A stretch of DNA of 30,223 nt, taken from NCBI GenBank assembly GCA_905370385.1, contig CAJPKN010000009.1:1-30223 (forward strand). The letters run 5' to 3'. Below, one piece after another: positions 9,285-17,130 of this stretch (position 1 is its first letter; each line of letters begins with the position of its first letter). The position numbers and the translations under genes are program-made. The stretch is from Stomatobaculum longum. GTDB taxonomy: Bacteria > Bacillota > Clostridia > Lachnospirales > Lachnospiraceae. The notes under the pieces were generated by a model. The model was not told the DNA's origin. It did no database searches and saw nothing but the letters and a program-made list of their open reading frames with translations.

Positions 9285-9319
9285 AAAAAAAGCATCCGCT
9301 GCGAGTCGGATGCTTTTTT
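9285..9319. terminator. Bidirectional intrinsic terminator
   Basis: A 9-bp stem (AAGCATCCG at 9290-9298 with CGGATGCTT at 9307-9315) has an A run on the left and a T run on the right, so it can terminate transcripts from either strand. On the plus strand it ends the cca-lipoprotein unit. On the minus strand it would end any transcript from the structured region to its right, although no minus-strand gene lies there. Confidence 0.88.
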
Positions 9320-9510
9320 GGTGCTGCTGTTTCTATGCAAATGATCATAAGAGGGGGATCTCAGATCAGGAGCTTGTTAGGGGGGCCGGGCGGGGGTAGC
9401 CGCCCGGTATGAGTATGAAAAAGCTTTGCGGTCTCAGTTAACTGAAACCCGGGCATTTCTGTCATCTTCCCGATGACAAGTACATCATACCCGAGATCTG
9501 TGTCAAAATT
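9320..9510 (-). ncRNA. Candidate structured non-coding RNA, family not identified
   Basis: No credible ORF here. Nested complementary segments are visible: an outer pairing 9357-9362 with 9493-9498; a strong 8-bp GC hairpin 9386-9393/9400-9407; a stem 9408-9412/9485-9489; a hairpin 9430-9437/9442-9449 with a four-base loop; a hairpin 9461-9466/9472-9477. The third hairpin has a C-A mismatch if read from the plus strand but a G-U pair from the minus strand, which favours a minus-strand RNA. On that strand the transcript would run into the terminator at 9285-9319. An alternative pairing 9402-9407 with 9449-9454 excludes the GC hairpin, as in a switch. A weak minus-strand promoter (TTGTCT/CATTAT, 16-bp spacer) lies at 9546-9573. 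I could not match it to a known family; 6S-like or an orphan riboswitch are possibilities. Confidence 0.4.
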
Positions 9511-9600
9511 GTGGCGCGCCTCTAAAAAAAGAATAAAGTTTCTGAATAATGGCGGTCGAAGTCATTAAGACAATTTAAATGCGCTTTCTTGGGAAAAGGC

Positions 9601-9629
9601 TTTTATTGCGCAATACTTTTGGATATAAT
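9601..9629 (+). promoter_or_regulatory. Probable mreB promoter
   Basis: A perfect -10 box TATAAT at 9624-9629 stands 70 bases upstream of the mreB start. The -35 is poor (TTTTAT at 9601-9606 with a 17-bp spacer or TTTATT with 16). Transcription would begin near 9636 and leave a leader of about 63 bases. Confidence 0.6.
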
Positions 9630-9657
9630 GAATTCCAAACAATAAATAATAGGTTGT

Positions 9658-9678
9658 GAGGGCGCGAGCTCTCTTTTT
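9658..9678 (+). terminator. Terminator-like hairpin in the mreB leader (possible attenuator)
   Basis: A 6-bp stem GAGGGC/GCTCTC (one G-U pair) with a GCGA tetraloop is followed directly by TTTTT. It lies between the TATAAT box and the mreB ribosome binding site, so it would interrupt mreB transcription and not end an upstream gene. The stem is short, and efficiency is unknown. Confidence 0.45.
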
Positions 9679-9698
9679 ATACTGTCCGGAGGGTTTTC

Positions 9699-10724
9699 AT
9701 GTTTAATATGTTTGGGATGAGTTCAAATGATATCGGAATCGACCTTGGAACCGCGAGTATTCTGGTTTACATCAAGGGCAAGGGCGTTGTCTTAAAGGAG
9801 CCGAGCGTCGTCGCGATTGACCGCGACACCAACCGCATTCTCGCAATCGGTGAGGAGGCGCGTCTCATGATCGGCCGTACACCGGGCAATATCATTGCGA
9901 TTCGTCCGCTCCGCCACGGTGTCATCTCGGATTACACCGTGACCGAGAAGATGCTCAAGTACTTCATCAACAAGGCGGTCGGCAAGAAGACCTTGCTCCG
10001 TCCCCGCATTGCGGTCTGCATTCCCTCCGGCGCGACCGAGGTCGAGAGAAAGGCCGTGGAGGATGCGACCTACCAGGCAGGCGCAAAGGAAGTCACAATC
10101 ATTGAGGAGCCGGTTGCCGCGGCAATCGGTGCGGGCATCGACATTTCGAAGGCCTGCGGAAATATGATCGTCGACATCGGCGGCGGCACCACGGACATCG
10201 CTGTCATCTCCCTCGGCGGCCCCGTCGTCTCGACTTCGATTAAGGTCGCGGGCGATGACTTCGACGAGGCAGTGGTCCGTTACATGAGAAAGAAGCACAA
10301 CCTTCTGATCGGTGAGAGAACCGGTGAGGATATCAAGATTCAGATCGGTGCGGCTTACCGCCGCCCCGAGATGCTGACCATGGAAGTGCGCGGCCGCAAC
10401 TTGGTCACCGGTCTCCCGAAGACCATCGTGGTCACCTCGGATGAGACCTTGGAAGCGCTGCAGGAGCCGGCAATGCAGATTGTCGATGCCGTACACAACG
10501 TGCTGGAGCGCACCCCGCCGGAGCTCGCGGCGGATATCTACGACCGCGGCATTGTCTTTACGGGCGGCGGTTCCCTGATTTACGGCCTCGATCAGCTCTG
10601 CCAGGAGAAGACCGGCATTACGACCATGATTGCCGAGGCACCGCTCACGGCAGTCGCAATCGGAACCGGAAAGTACATCGAGTACGCAAACGGCGACAGC
10701 ACGGACGCAAAGAAGGAGTATTGA
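9699..10724 (+). CDS. mreB: Rod-shape determining actin homolog MreB
   Basis: Bacterial actin that polymerises with ATP under the membrane and guides lateral-wall peptidoglycan synthesis. The phosphate-1 loop GIDLGTASILVY near the N terminus, phosphate-2 VDIGGGTTDIAV, and GIVFTGGGSLI of the adenosine pocket are all present. The start residues MFNMFGMSSNDIG suit the short amphipathic membrane-binding end of MreB/Mbl. 341 residues is the standard length. The ATG is preceded by GGAGGG with a 5-nt spacer. mreC and mreD do not follow; recD2 starts 4 bp after the stop, an unusual partner. The protein could equally be the Mbl or MreBH paralog, since the window gives no context to choose. Confidence 0.95.
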   Translation: MFNMFGMSSNDIGIDLGTASILVYIKGKGVVLKEPSVVAIDRDTNRILAIGEEARLMIGRTPGNIIAIRPLRHGVISDYTVTEKMLKYFINKAVGKKTLLRPRIAVCIPSGATEVERKAVEDATYQAGAKEVTIIEEPVAAAIGAGIDISKACGNMIVDIGGGTTDIAVISLGGPVVSTSIKVAGDDFDEAVVRYMRKKHNLLIGERTGEDIKIQIGAAYRRPEMLTMEVRGRNLVTGLPKTIVVTSDETLEALQEPAMQIVDAVHNVLERTPPELAADIYDRGIVFTGGGSLIYGLDQLCQEKTGITTMIAEAPLTAVAIGTGKYIEYANGDSTDAKKEY

Positions 10725-10728
10725 TTGC

Positions 10729-12948
10729 ATGGACTCGCTGAGCGGCTTTGTCGAGAAAATCAAGTACCGAAACGAGGAGAACGGCTATGCGATTCTCAGC
10801 GTGGAGAGCGGCGGCGAGGATTATGTGCTGGTCGGAACCTTTCCGATGATTTCGGAGGGGGAGTACATCACAGCGGAAGGGCATTTTCAGCTTCACCCGA
10901 CCTACGGCGAACAGCTGGCGGTCGAGACATACGAAATCAAGACGCCGGAGGACAGCGCAAGCGTACAGCGCTACCTGTCCTCCGGCGCTGTCAAAGGGGT
11001 GGGCGAGGCGCTCGCGAAGCGCATTGTCAAAAAGTTTAAGAACGACACGCTTCGCATACTCGAGGAGGAGCCCGAGCGCCTCGCGGAGGTGAAGGGCATC
11101 AGCGAGCGCCTCGCGATGGAAATTGCGGGGCAAATCGAGGAAAAGCGGGAACTGCGCCGCGCCATGCTATTTCTCTCCGGCTACGGCATACGCATGAACC
11201 TTGCCGTCAAGATTTATCAGCGTTACGGGGACGAGGTCTATACCCTGCTCCGCGAAAACCCCTATCGAATCGCGGACGATTTGAGCGGCGTCGGCTTTCA
11301 GACCGCGGATGAGATTGCGCGGCGCATGGGCGTCCGCGCGGATTCGGAGACACGCATTCGGAGCGGCGCCCTCTACGTGTTGCGCCTCGCCGTGCAGGAG
11401 GGACACTGCTATCTGCCGGAGTCTGTGCTCCGCGAGCGGCTTACGAAACTCCTGCAGTTGGAGCCCGAGAACTTAAAAGAGTTGCTCGCGGAACTCCAGA
11501 TGGAGAAACGCGTGGTGCTGCGGCGAACGGGGGAGGAGAGTGAGAACTGCAAGGTCTACCTCGCAAACTACGACCGCATGGAACTGCACGTCGCCGCGAT
11601 GCTTGGAGAGCTTGACCTCCGGGAGGCGCGGCCCGGTATACGCGCGGCCGAAGAATTGGCTCTTTTGGAAGAAGAGGTGGCGGGGCCGGTGCTCGATGAG
11701 ACCCAGCGGCGCGCGGTGCTCGCCGCGGTGCAGTCGGGACTCCTCATCATCACGGGAGGTCCCGGTACCGGAAAGACCACGACCATCAATGCGATAATCC
11801 GCTGCTTTGAGGCGGAGGGCGCGGAGATTCTGCTCGCGGCCCCGACCGGGCGCGCGGCGGCTCGCATGACCGAGGCGACCGGACGCGAGGCAAAGACCAT
11901 ACACCGTTTGCTTGAAGTCTCGGGGGCGCCGAGCGAGCAGAACGAGGGCGAGAACGGCAAGGAGAACTGGAGCAGCGTTCGCTTTGACCGCAACAAAGAG
12001 CAGCCGCTCGAGGCGGACTGCATCATCATCGACGAGATGAGTATGGTCGATTTAAGGCTCTTTCATGCCCTGCTCCAAGCGGTGCCGGTTGGCGCTCACC
12101 TGATTCTGGTCGGCGACAGCAACCAGCTGCCCAGTGTCGGTGCGGGCAATGTGCTCCGCGATCTAATCGATTCCGGCTGTCTGCCGGTCGTACAGCTCAC
12201 GCAGATTTACCGCCAGGCGGCGGAATCGGATATCGTGGTGAACGCGCACAAGATGATGGACGAGGAGGCAATCGACCTCGGGAAGCGAAGCAAGGACTTC
12301 CTCTTTATCCGTCAGAATACGGTGGAGGGCGTCATTGAGACCATGCTGCGCCTGCTCACCGAAAAACTTCCGGCCTATGTCGGGGCGGAGGCAAAGAGCA
12401 TACAGCTGCTCACGCCGGTGCGCCGCGGTGCGCTCGGTGTCGCGGGGCTGAATCCCGTATTGCAGGCAAAGCTGAATCCGCCGGGCGCGGGTAAGGCAGA
12501 ACGAGAGTTTGCCCACGCGCTGTTTCGCGTCGGCGACAAGCTCATGCAGATTAAGAACAATTACCAGCGCGGCGTGTATAACGGCGATGTGGGTATTCTC
12601 ATCGACATCAACCGCTTTACCGAGACCTTGACCGTCCGCTTCGATGAGGAGAGAGAGGTCGAGTACGGTTTTGCGGATGTGGAAGAGCTGGAACTCGCCT
12701 ATGCGGTCACGATACACAAGTCGCAGGGCAGCGAGTACCCTGCGGTCGTGATTCCGGTCTTTAGCGGTCCCAGGATGCTGCGCACGCGAAATTTGATCTA
12801 CACCGCCGTGACCCGCGCGAAGAAATGTGTGGTACTGATCGGAGAACCTTCTTATTTTTATGAAATGGTCGGGAACACAAAAGAATTGGAGCGCTACACG
12901 GGACTGGCCGCGAGATTGCGAGAACTCTCGGCGCGGGAGGAAGTGTGA
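10729..12948 (+). CDS. recD2: ATP-dependent 5'-3' DNA helicase RecD2
   Basis: Superfamily 1B helicase of the RecD2/YrrC type, acting without RecBC in repair and fork maintenance. The N-terminal domain (FVEKIKYRNEENGYAILSVE) and tandem helix-hairpin-helix segments (VKGVGEALAKRI, VKGISERLAMEI) are typical of RecD2. Helicase motifs follow in order: I GGPGTGKTTT (residues about 343-352), Ia APTGRAAARM, II IIIDEMSMVD, III LVGDSNQLPSVG, IV/V-type TQIYRQAAESDI, and VI VTIHKSQGSEY with YTAVTRAK. Length 739 residues. The ATG at 10729 has AAGGAG 10 nt upstream; longer in-frame readings run back into mreB and are discarded. It overlaps comFC by 4 bp. Confidence 0.96.
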   Translation: MDSLSGFVEKIKYRNEENGYAILSVESGGEDYVLVGTFPMISEGEYITAEGHFQLHPTYGEQLAVETYEIKTPEDSASVQRYLSSGAVKGVGEALAKRIVKKFKNDTLRILEEEPERLAEVKGISERLAMEIAGQIEEKRELRRAMLFLSGYGIRMNLAVKIYQRYGDEVYTLLRENPYRIADDLSGVGFQTADEIARRMGVRADSETRIRSGALYVLRLAVQEGHCYLPESVLRERLTKLLQLEPENLKELLAELQMEKRVVLRRTGEESENCKVYLANYDRMELHVAAMLGELDLREARPGIRAAEELALLEEEVAGPVLDETQRRAVLAAVQSGLLIITGGPGTGKTTTINAIIRCFEAEGAEILLAAPTGRAAARMTEATGREAKTIHRLLEVSGAPSEQNEGENGKENWSSVRFDRNKEQPLEADCIIIDEMSMVDLRLFHALLQAVPVGAHLILVGDSNQLPSVGAGNVLRDLIDSGCLPVVQLTQIYRQAAESDIVVNAHKMMDEEAIDLGKRSKDFLFIRQNTVEGVIETMLRLLTEKLPAYVGAEAKSIQLLTPVRRGALGVAGLNPVLQAKLNPPGAGKAEREFAHALFRVGDKLMQIKNNYQRGVYNGDVGILIDINRFTETLTVRFDEEREVEYGFADVEELELAYAVTIHKSQGSEYPAVVIPVFSGPRMLRTRNLIYTAVTRAKKCVVLIGEPSYFYEMVGNTKELERYTGLAARLRELSAREEV

Positions 12949-13685
12949 GTGCCGGTTTCGGAGAGCGCGTCAAAGAGACAGCGCTCTCCCTCTTGTTTCC
13001 GCGGCGCTGTCCGGTCTGCGGCGAAATTGTCATGCCGAAGGGGCAGCGAATCTGCCCTCCCTGCGTCAAAAAACTGGACTTTGTGCGGGAACCGCGCTGC
13101 ATGAAGTGCGGGCGCAGCATAGACGAAGAGGAGTCCCGCTACTGCCACTCCTGTGAGACCAGAGAGCGGCATTTCGAGCGGAATCTGGCCCTGCTCTTTT
13201 ACGACGACAGGATGCGCCGCTGTATGGCGGCGGTCAAGTATCACCATAAGAAAGAATACCTTGCCCCGCTCGGCCACCTGCTTGCGCTCAAGTTTTCGGA
13301 GGAGCTGCGCCGCTTTGCGGCGGACTGCCTGCTGCCGGTTCCGCTGCACAGCGCGCGGCGGCGGGCAAGGGGCTTTAACCAGGCAGAAGAGCTTGCGCGG
13401 GAACTTGCGTGCGAAACCGGGCTTTTGCTCTACACGGACGTACTGCTGCGCGAAAAAAAGACCGTCGCGCAGAAGAGCCTCGGGGCGGATGCGAGAATCC
13501 GAAACCTGGCTTCTGCCTTTCGGGCGGAGGCGGGCCTTGTCAGGGAGCGAAAGATACGCCGCGTGATTTTGGTAGACGACATCTATACCACGGGGAGTAC
13601 GCTCGAAGCCTGTTCTCAGGTTCTGCGTGCGGCGGGGGTAGAGAAGGTTCTCTGCATTTGCCTCTGCATCGTGGCGGAAGACTAG
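12945..13685 (+). CDS. comFC: ComF-family phosphoribosyltransferase-like protein
   Basis: ComFC/GntX-type protein, linked in other bacteria to natural transformation and DNA uptake on the cytoplasmic side. Residues about 15-70 hold a double zinc-finger-like set of cysteines (CPVCGE, CPPC, CMKCGR, CHSC). The C-terminal half is a type I PRTase fold with the signature VILVDDIYTTGSTLEAC near residues 202-218, preceded by RARGFNQAEELA. 246 residues fits the family. The start is a GTG that overlaps the recD2 stop (GTGA), with GGGAGG just upstream, so translation is probably coupled. No comFA is adjacent. Partnership with a RecD2 helicase suggests DNA processing, but this is context only. Confidence 0.9.
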   Translation: MSAGFGERVKETALSLLFPRRCPVCGEIVMPKGQRICPPCVKKLDFVREPRCMKCGRSIDEEESRYCHSCETRERHFERNLALLFYDDRMRRCMAAVKYHHKKEYLAPLGHLLALKFSEELRRFAADCLLPVPLHSARRRARGFNQAEELARELACETGLLLYTDVLLREKKTVAQKSLGADARIRNLASAFRAEAGLVRERKIRRVILVDDIYTTGSTLEACSQVLRAAGVEKVLCICLCIVAED

Positions 13686-13704
13686 AGAAAATGCGTGTTT
13701 TCTT

Positions 13705-13744
13705 GGGGGCGCGCCTTGACAGCGCCCCCGGGATGCGCTATAGT
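13705..13744 (+). promoter_or_regulatory. Strong promoter for rpmG-secE-nusG with inverted repeat over the -35 box
   Basis: TTGACA at 13716-13721, a 17-bp spacer and TATAGT at 13739-13744 form a near-consensus housekeeping promoter. An 8-bp inverted repeat (GGGGGCGC 13705-13712, GCGCCCCC 13722-13729) encloses the -35 hexamer in its 9-base loop. No T run follows the repeat, so it is a poor terminator for comFC and may instead be an operator or weak stem-loop. Confidence 0.85.
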
Positions 13745-13817
13745 GACTCTGCGATAAAAGATGAGAGGTCTTTTTTTTTTGACTTCAATCGGCAAATCTA
13801 AATGGGAGGTGGAGACC

Positions 13818-13967
13818 ATGCGTACTAGAATTACACTTGCGTGCACGGACTGCAAGCAGCGCAACTACAATACGACGAAGGATAAGAAGACCCATCCGGA
13901 TCGTATGGAAGTGAAGAAGTATTGCAGATTCTGCAAGACGCACACAACGCACAAAGAGACAAAGTAA
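13818..13967 (+). CDS. rpmG: 50S ribosomal protein L33
   Basis: Large-subunit ribosomal protein of 49 residues. The reading starts at the ATG followed by [18 protein letters not shown], preceded by GGGAGGTGG. It keeps both CxxC pairs (CTDC and CRFC), so it is the zinc-binding (C+) form. The frame is open further upstream, but those codons have no ribosome binding site and overlap the promoter leader. The order rpmG-secE-nusG is conserved in Firmicutes and it is the first gene after the strong promoter. Confidence 0.96.
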   Translation: MRTRITLACTDCKQRNYNTTKDKKTHPDRMEVKKYCRFCKTHTTHKETK

Positions 13968-13988
13968 ATCTTTGAGAAAGGAAGCAAG

Positions 13989-14192
13989 ATGGCTGAGAAC
14001 AACAAGGCAAATTCCGAGAGCAAGGGATTTGTGGATGGCCTGAAAGCCGAATTCCGAAAGATTGTCTGGCCGACGCAGGAAGTGCTTGCGAAGCAGACCG
14101 CTGCCGTCATTGCAGTTTCCCTTGTGCTGGGCGCGATCATTGCCGCTCTTGACTGGGCTTTCCGGTTGGGGCTGACACGCGTATTTCAGTGA
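13989..14192 (+). CDS. secE: Preprotein translocase subunit SecE
   Basis: Single-span SecE of 67 residues, the clamp of the SecYEG channel in the inner membrane. An amphipathic segment FVDGLKAEFRKIVWPTQEVL carries the conserved KIVWPT motif and is followed by one hydrophobic helix (about residues 37-58). ATG start with GAAAGGAAG upstream. It sits 21 bp after rpmG and 15 bp before nusG, as in most Firmicutes. Confidence 0.96.
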   Translation: MAENNKANSESKGFVDGLKAEFRKIVWPTQEVLAKQTAAVIAVSLVLGAIIAALDWAFRLGLTRVFQ

Positions 14193-14207
14193 GAAGTGGG
14201 AGAGCGC

Positions 14208-14741
14208 ATGGCTGAAGCAAATTGGTATGTTGTCCATACCTATTCGGGATACGAGAACAAGGTGAAGGTAGACATCGAGAAGTCTGTGGAGAATCGGAAC
14301 TTACAGGATCAGATTCTGGAAGTTTCCGTTCCGACCCAGCCGGTCACGGAACTCAAGAACAACGTCGAAAAGACGATTGAGCGGAAGATGTTCCCCGGCT
14401 ACGTCCTGATTCGCATGATCATGAACGATGAGACCTGGTATGTTGTCCGCAATACGAGAGGTGTCACGGGCTTCGTGGGACCGGGATCCAAACCGGTACC
14501 GCTCTCCGAGGAGGAGATGAGAAAGCTCGGCTTTGGCGGCGGAGAGCAGCCTGCGGTGCGTGAGGTCGTTTTGGACTTTGCGCTCGGCGACACGGTCACC
14601 GTCGTCAGCGGTCCTTGGAAGGACGCGGTCGGCAAGGTGGCGGCAATCAACGAGAAGAAGAGAACCGTGACCCTGCCCATCGATATGTTCGGCAGAGAGA
14701 CGCCGGTGGAGTTCGAGTTCACCCAAGTAAAGAAGTTGTAA
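14208..14741 (+). CDS. nusG: Transcription termination/antitermination factor NusG
   Basis: NusG binds RNA polymerase and modulates pausing, Rho action and transcription-translation coupling. The N-terminal NGN domain begins WYVVHTYSGYENKVK and includes MFPGYVLIRM; the C-terminal KOW domain is visible as FALGDTVTVVSGPWKDAVGK. 177 residues. The ATG at 14208 was chosen because GGGAG lies 5 nt upstream; the earlier in-frame GTG at 14196 has no suitable site. Confidence 0.97.
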   Translation: MAEANWYVVHTYSGYENKVKVDIEKSVENRNLQDQILEVSVPTQPVTELKNNVEKTIERKMFPGYVLIRMIMNDETWYVVRNTRGVTGFVGPGSKPVPLSEEEMRKLGFGGGEQPAVREVVLDFALGDTVTVVSGPWKDAVGKVAAINEKKRTVTLPIDMFGRETPVEFEFTQVKKL

Positions 14742-14742
14742 T

Positions 14743-14781
14743 TTCCCCGAAGGGAAGTTGCGTGGAAGGGGCATGAGCCCC
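14743..14781 (+). other. Two small hairpins in the nusG-rplK spacer
   Basis: TTCCC/GGGAA (14743-14747 with 14752-14756) and GGGGC/GCCCC (14768-14772 with 14777-14781) lie between nusG and the rplK ribosome binding site. They have no T tails. They could be an RNA site for L1 or L11 feedback or an RNase processing site; neither is demonstrated by the sequence. Confidence 0.3.
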
Positions 14782-14806
14782 GTCATGACCACAAGGAGGT
14801 GCCATT

Positions 14807-15232
14807 ATGGCGAAAAAAGTTACAGGCTACATTAAGTTGCAGATTCCGGCAGGCAAGGCGACCCCGGCTCCACCCGTAGGTCCGGCTCTTGGCCAGCACG
14901 GCGTGAACATTGTCGAGTTCACGAAGCAGTTCAATGCAAGAACCGCAGACAAGGGTGATCTCATCATCCCCGTTGTCATCACTGTCTACGCAGACAGAAG
15001 CTTCAGCTTCATCACCAAGACCCCGCCGGCAGCAGTGCTGCTCAAGAAGGCTTGCAAGCTGCAGAAGGCTTCCGGTGTTCCGAACAAGGAAAAGGTCGCA
15101 ACCATCTCCAAGGAAGAGGTCAGAAAGATCGCTGAGATGAAGATGCCCGACCTCAACGCGGCGAGCGTTGAGAGTGCGATGAGCATGATTGCCGGCACAG
15201 CCCGTTCCATGGGCATTGTTGTCGAGGACTAA
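14807..15232 (+). CDS. rplK: 50S ribosomal protein L11
   Basis: L11 forms the GTPase-associated centre with 23S rRNA and the L10-L12 stalk. The N-terminal segment [20 protein letters not shown] and [17 protein letters not shown] are diagnostic, and the C-terminal rRNA-binding part ends in [15 protein letters not shown]. 141 residues is the usual size. ATG start with AAGGAGGTG upstream; rplA follows after 18 bp. Confidence 0.97.
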   Translation: MAKKVTGYIKLQIPAGKATPAPPVGPALGQHGVNIVEFTKQFNARTADKGDLIIPVVITVYADRSFSFITKTPPAAVLLKKACKLQKASGVPNKEKVATISKEEVRKIAEMKMPDLNAASVESAMSMIAGTARSMGIVVED

Positions 15233-15250
15233 TGGGAGGGAGATGAGACC

Positions 15251-15946
15251 ATGAAGCACGGAAAGAGATATACAGAGGCAGCGAAGCTGATTGACCGCAG
15301 CCAGTACTATGATGTTGCAGATGCAGTTGGCGTGATCAAGAAGACCGCTAACGCAAAGTTCGACGAGACCGTTGAGTTGCACGTGCGCACGGGCGCAGAC
15401 GGCCGTCACGCAGATCAGCAGATCCGCGGCGCGGTTGTTCTCCCGCACGGCACCGGTAAGACGGTCCGCATCCTCGTGTTCGCAAAGGGACCGAAGGAGG
15501 ATGAGGCTAAGGCGGCAGGCGCTGATTTTGTCGGCGGCCAGGAGCTGATCCCGAAGATTCAGAACGAGGGCTGGCTTGATTTCGACGTTGTCGTTGCAAC
15601 CCCGGACATGATGGGCGTTGTCGGTCGCTTGGGTAAGGTGCTCGGACCGAAGGGTCTCATGCCGAACCCGAAGTCCGGTACGGTCACGATGGATCTCACC
15701 AAGGCAATCGCTGACATCAAGGCAGGTAAGGTTGAGTACCGTCTGGATAAGACCAACATCATCCACTGCCCGATCGGCAAGGCTTCCTTCACCGAGGAGC
15801 AGCTGAGAGAGAACCTTCAGGCGCTGCTTGATGCGCTGAACAAGGCGAAGCCGTCGTCCCTGAAGGGCGCTTACATGAAGAGCGCTGTGCTCACGAGCAC
15901 CATGGGCCCCGGTGTGAAGCTCAACACCGCAAAGATCACAAACTAA
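15251..15946 (+). CDS. rplA: 50S ribosomal protein L1
   Basis: L1 stalk protein, contacting 23S rRNA near the E site. The start [15 protein letters not shown], the [19 protein letters not shown] region, and the signature [19 protein letters not shown] are clear. 231 residues is normal. It is the last gene before the L10 leader, which carries its own promoter. Confidence 0.97.
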   Translation: MKHGKRYTEAAKLIDRSQYYDVADAVGVIKKTANAKFDETVELHVRTGADGRHADQQIRGAVVLPHGTGKTVRILVFAKGPKEDEAKAAGADFVGGQELIPKIQNEGWLDFDVVVATPDMMGVVGRLGKVLGPKGLMPNPKSGTVTMDLTKAIADIKAGKVEYRLDKTNIIHCPIGKASFTEEQLRENLQALLDALNKAKPSSLKGAYMKSAVLTSTMGPGVKLNTAKITN

Positions 15947-15950
15947 GAAC

Positions 15951-15979
15951 TTGACAAAAAGCTGATTTTGTGTTAGCTT
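15951..15979 (+). promoter_or_regulatory. Promoter for rplJ-rplL
   Basis: TTGACA (15951-15956) begins 4 bases after the rplA stop; a 17-bp spacer leads to TAGCTT (15974-15979), a moderate -10. It lies just upstream of the L10 leader RNA, giving the stalk genes independent transcription. Confidence 0.65.
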
Positions 15980-15989
15980 TTAGCAGCTA

Positions 15990-16113
15990 GAATAATCTTG
16001 CCGAAGACAGCGGACGCCAATGGCGTAAGGAACTCTTGTCCGCCGAGGAGGATGCTCACATTTGTGAATGTATCGAACTCGTCTGTCCTGCGGCAGGCGA
16101 GTTCTTTTGTTTT
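15990..16113 (+). ncRNA. Ribosomal protein L10 leader RNA with attenuator
   Basis: The leader contains the conserved CCGAAGACAGCGGACGCC start and the matching GTCCGCCGAGGAGGA close, the signature of the L10 leader that binds the L10-L12 complex. A terminator follows: GAACTCG (16075-16081) pairs with CGAGTTC (16098-16104) and leads into TTTTGTTTT. Binding of surplus L10-L12 is known in Firmicutes to favour termination before rplJ. The exact 5' boundary is my estimate. Confidence 0.88.
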
Positions 16114-16140
16114 GCAAGTACGGAAGAAGGAGGAAACGAG

Positions 16141-16647
16141 ATGAGAGATTCTAAGATCGACCAGAAGCAGCCGGTCGTGAAGGAAATCGCTGCGCTCTTA
16201 GACGGCGCAAGCTCCGCAGTGGTCGTTGACTACCGCGGCCTCACGGTCGAGCAGGACACCCAGCTCAGAAAGCAGCTGAGAGAAGCCGGCGTTGTCTACA
16301 AGGTCTACAAGAATACCATGGTCCGCATCGCAGCAAAGGGCACGGAATTCGAGAAGTTCGACGCTTATCTGGAGGGACCGACGGCGCTTGCAGTCAGCAA
16401 GGACGACGCTACGGCGCCCGCAAGACTGCTTGCGAAGTTCGCGAAGACCGCACCGAAGCTTGAGATCAAGGGCGGTATTGTTGAAGGCGCTGCTTACGAC
16501 GCACAGGGAATGGCTGCAATCGCAGCGGTTCCGTCGAGAGAGGAGCTGCTCGGCAGACTCTTCGGCAGCATGCAGAGCCCGATCACGAACTTTGCACGCG
16601 TCATCAAGCAGATCGCAGAGAAGGACGCTGCACCGGCGGCAGAGTAA
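16141..16647 (+). CDS. rplJ: 50S ribosomal protein L10
   Basis: Base of the ribosomal stalk, holding L7/L12 dimers. VVKEIAALLDGASSAVVVDY and the YRGLTVEQDTQLRKQLREAG segment are typical of L10; the Ala-rich C terminus binds L12. 168 residues is the usual length. The ATG at 16141 has AAGGAGG upstream; the longer reading from 16036 passes through the leader terminator and is rejected. Expression is probably controlled by the leader just upstream. Confidence 0.97.
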   Translation: MRDSKIDQKQPVVKEIAALLDGASSAVVVDYRGLTVEQDTQLRKQLREAGVVYKVYKNTMVRIAAKGTEFEKFDAYLEGPTALAVSKDDATAPARLLAKFAKTAPKLEIKGGIVEGAAYDAQGMAAIAAVPSREELLGRLFGSMQSPITNFARVIKQIAEKDAAPAAE

Positions 16648-16705
16648 GCCGCAGTTTCAAACGATATTATCAAATTTTAATACCACGATATAGGAGGATA
16701 CAGAG

Positions 16706-17083
16706 ATGGCAAAGTTAAGCACGCAGGAATTCATTGACGCGTTGAAGGAGCTCTCCGTTCTCGAGCTGAACGAACTTGTTAAGGCTTGCGAGGAGGAGTT
16801 TGGTGTTTCCGCAGCAGCAGGTGTTGTTGTCGCAGGTCCGGCAGCGGGCGGCGCAGCGGCTGAGGAGGAGAAGACCGAGTTTGATGTCGAGCTCACCGAG
16901 GTCGGCGCAAACAAGGTTAAGGTCATCAAGGTTGTCCGTGAGGCAACTTCCCTTGGCCTCAAGGAGGCAAAGGAGCTTGTTGACGGCGCACCGAAGATGG
17001 TGAAGACCGGCATCTCCAAGGAAGAGGCTGAGGCTCTGAAGAAGGAGCTCGAGGAAGTCGGCGCAAAGGTTACCCTGAAGTAA
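16706..17083 (+). CDS. rplL: 50S ribosomal protein L7/L12
   Basis: Multicopy stalk protein that recruits translation GTPases. An N-terminal dimerisation helix ([19 protein letters not shown]), an Ala/Gly-rich hinge around [16 protein letters not shown], and the C-terminal domain with [20 protein letters not shown] are all present. 125 residues. ATG start with TAGGAGG upstream, and a strong terminator ends the cluster. Confidence 0.97.
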   Translation: MAKLSTQEFIDALKELSVLELNELVKACEEEFGVSAAAGVVVAGPAAGGAAAEEEKTEFDVELTEVGANKVKVIKVVREATSLGLKEAKELVDGAPKMVKTGISKEEAEALKKELEEVGAKVTLK

Positions 17084-17097
17084 GACTTGCTTTTTGG

Positions 17098-17130
17098 AAG
17101 AGCGGGGCAGAAATGCCCCGCTCTTTTTTT
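17098..17130 (+). terminator. Strong intrinsic terminator after rplL
   Basis: A 12-bp stem (AAGAGCGGGGCA 17098-17109 with TGCCCCGCTCTT 17114-17125) capped by a GAAA tetraloop is followed by a run of T. It ends the ribosomal protein operon. Confidence 0.95.

Noticed and set aside
9361..9450. Minus-strand pieces CTGAGA and CCTGATCTG resembling parts of a TPP riboswitch
   Set aside because: Their order and spacing, and the missing 5' GGGGTGC and 3' parts, do not fit a THI element, and no thiamine gene follows.
9395..9455. Minus-strand GCAAAGC plus GGCTACC recalling a c-di-GMP-I riboswitch
   Set aside because: The flanking helices and the tetraloop/receptor pattern are absent and there is no downstream gene on that strand.
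9792..10763. A 323-codon minus-strand frame opposite mreB
   Set aside because: Antisense shadow of a conserved gene; no domain recognised.
14783..15766. A 327-codon minus-strand frame opposite rplK and rplA
   Set aside because: Antisense shadow of ribosomal protein genes.
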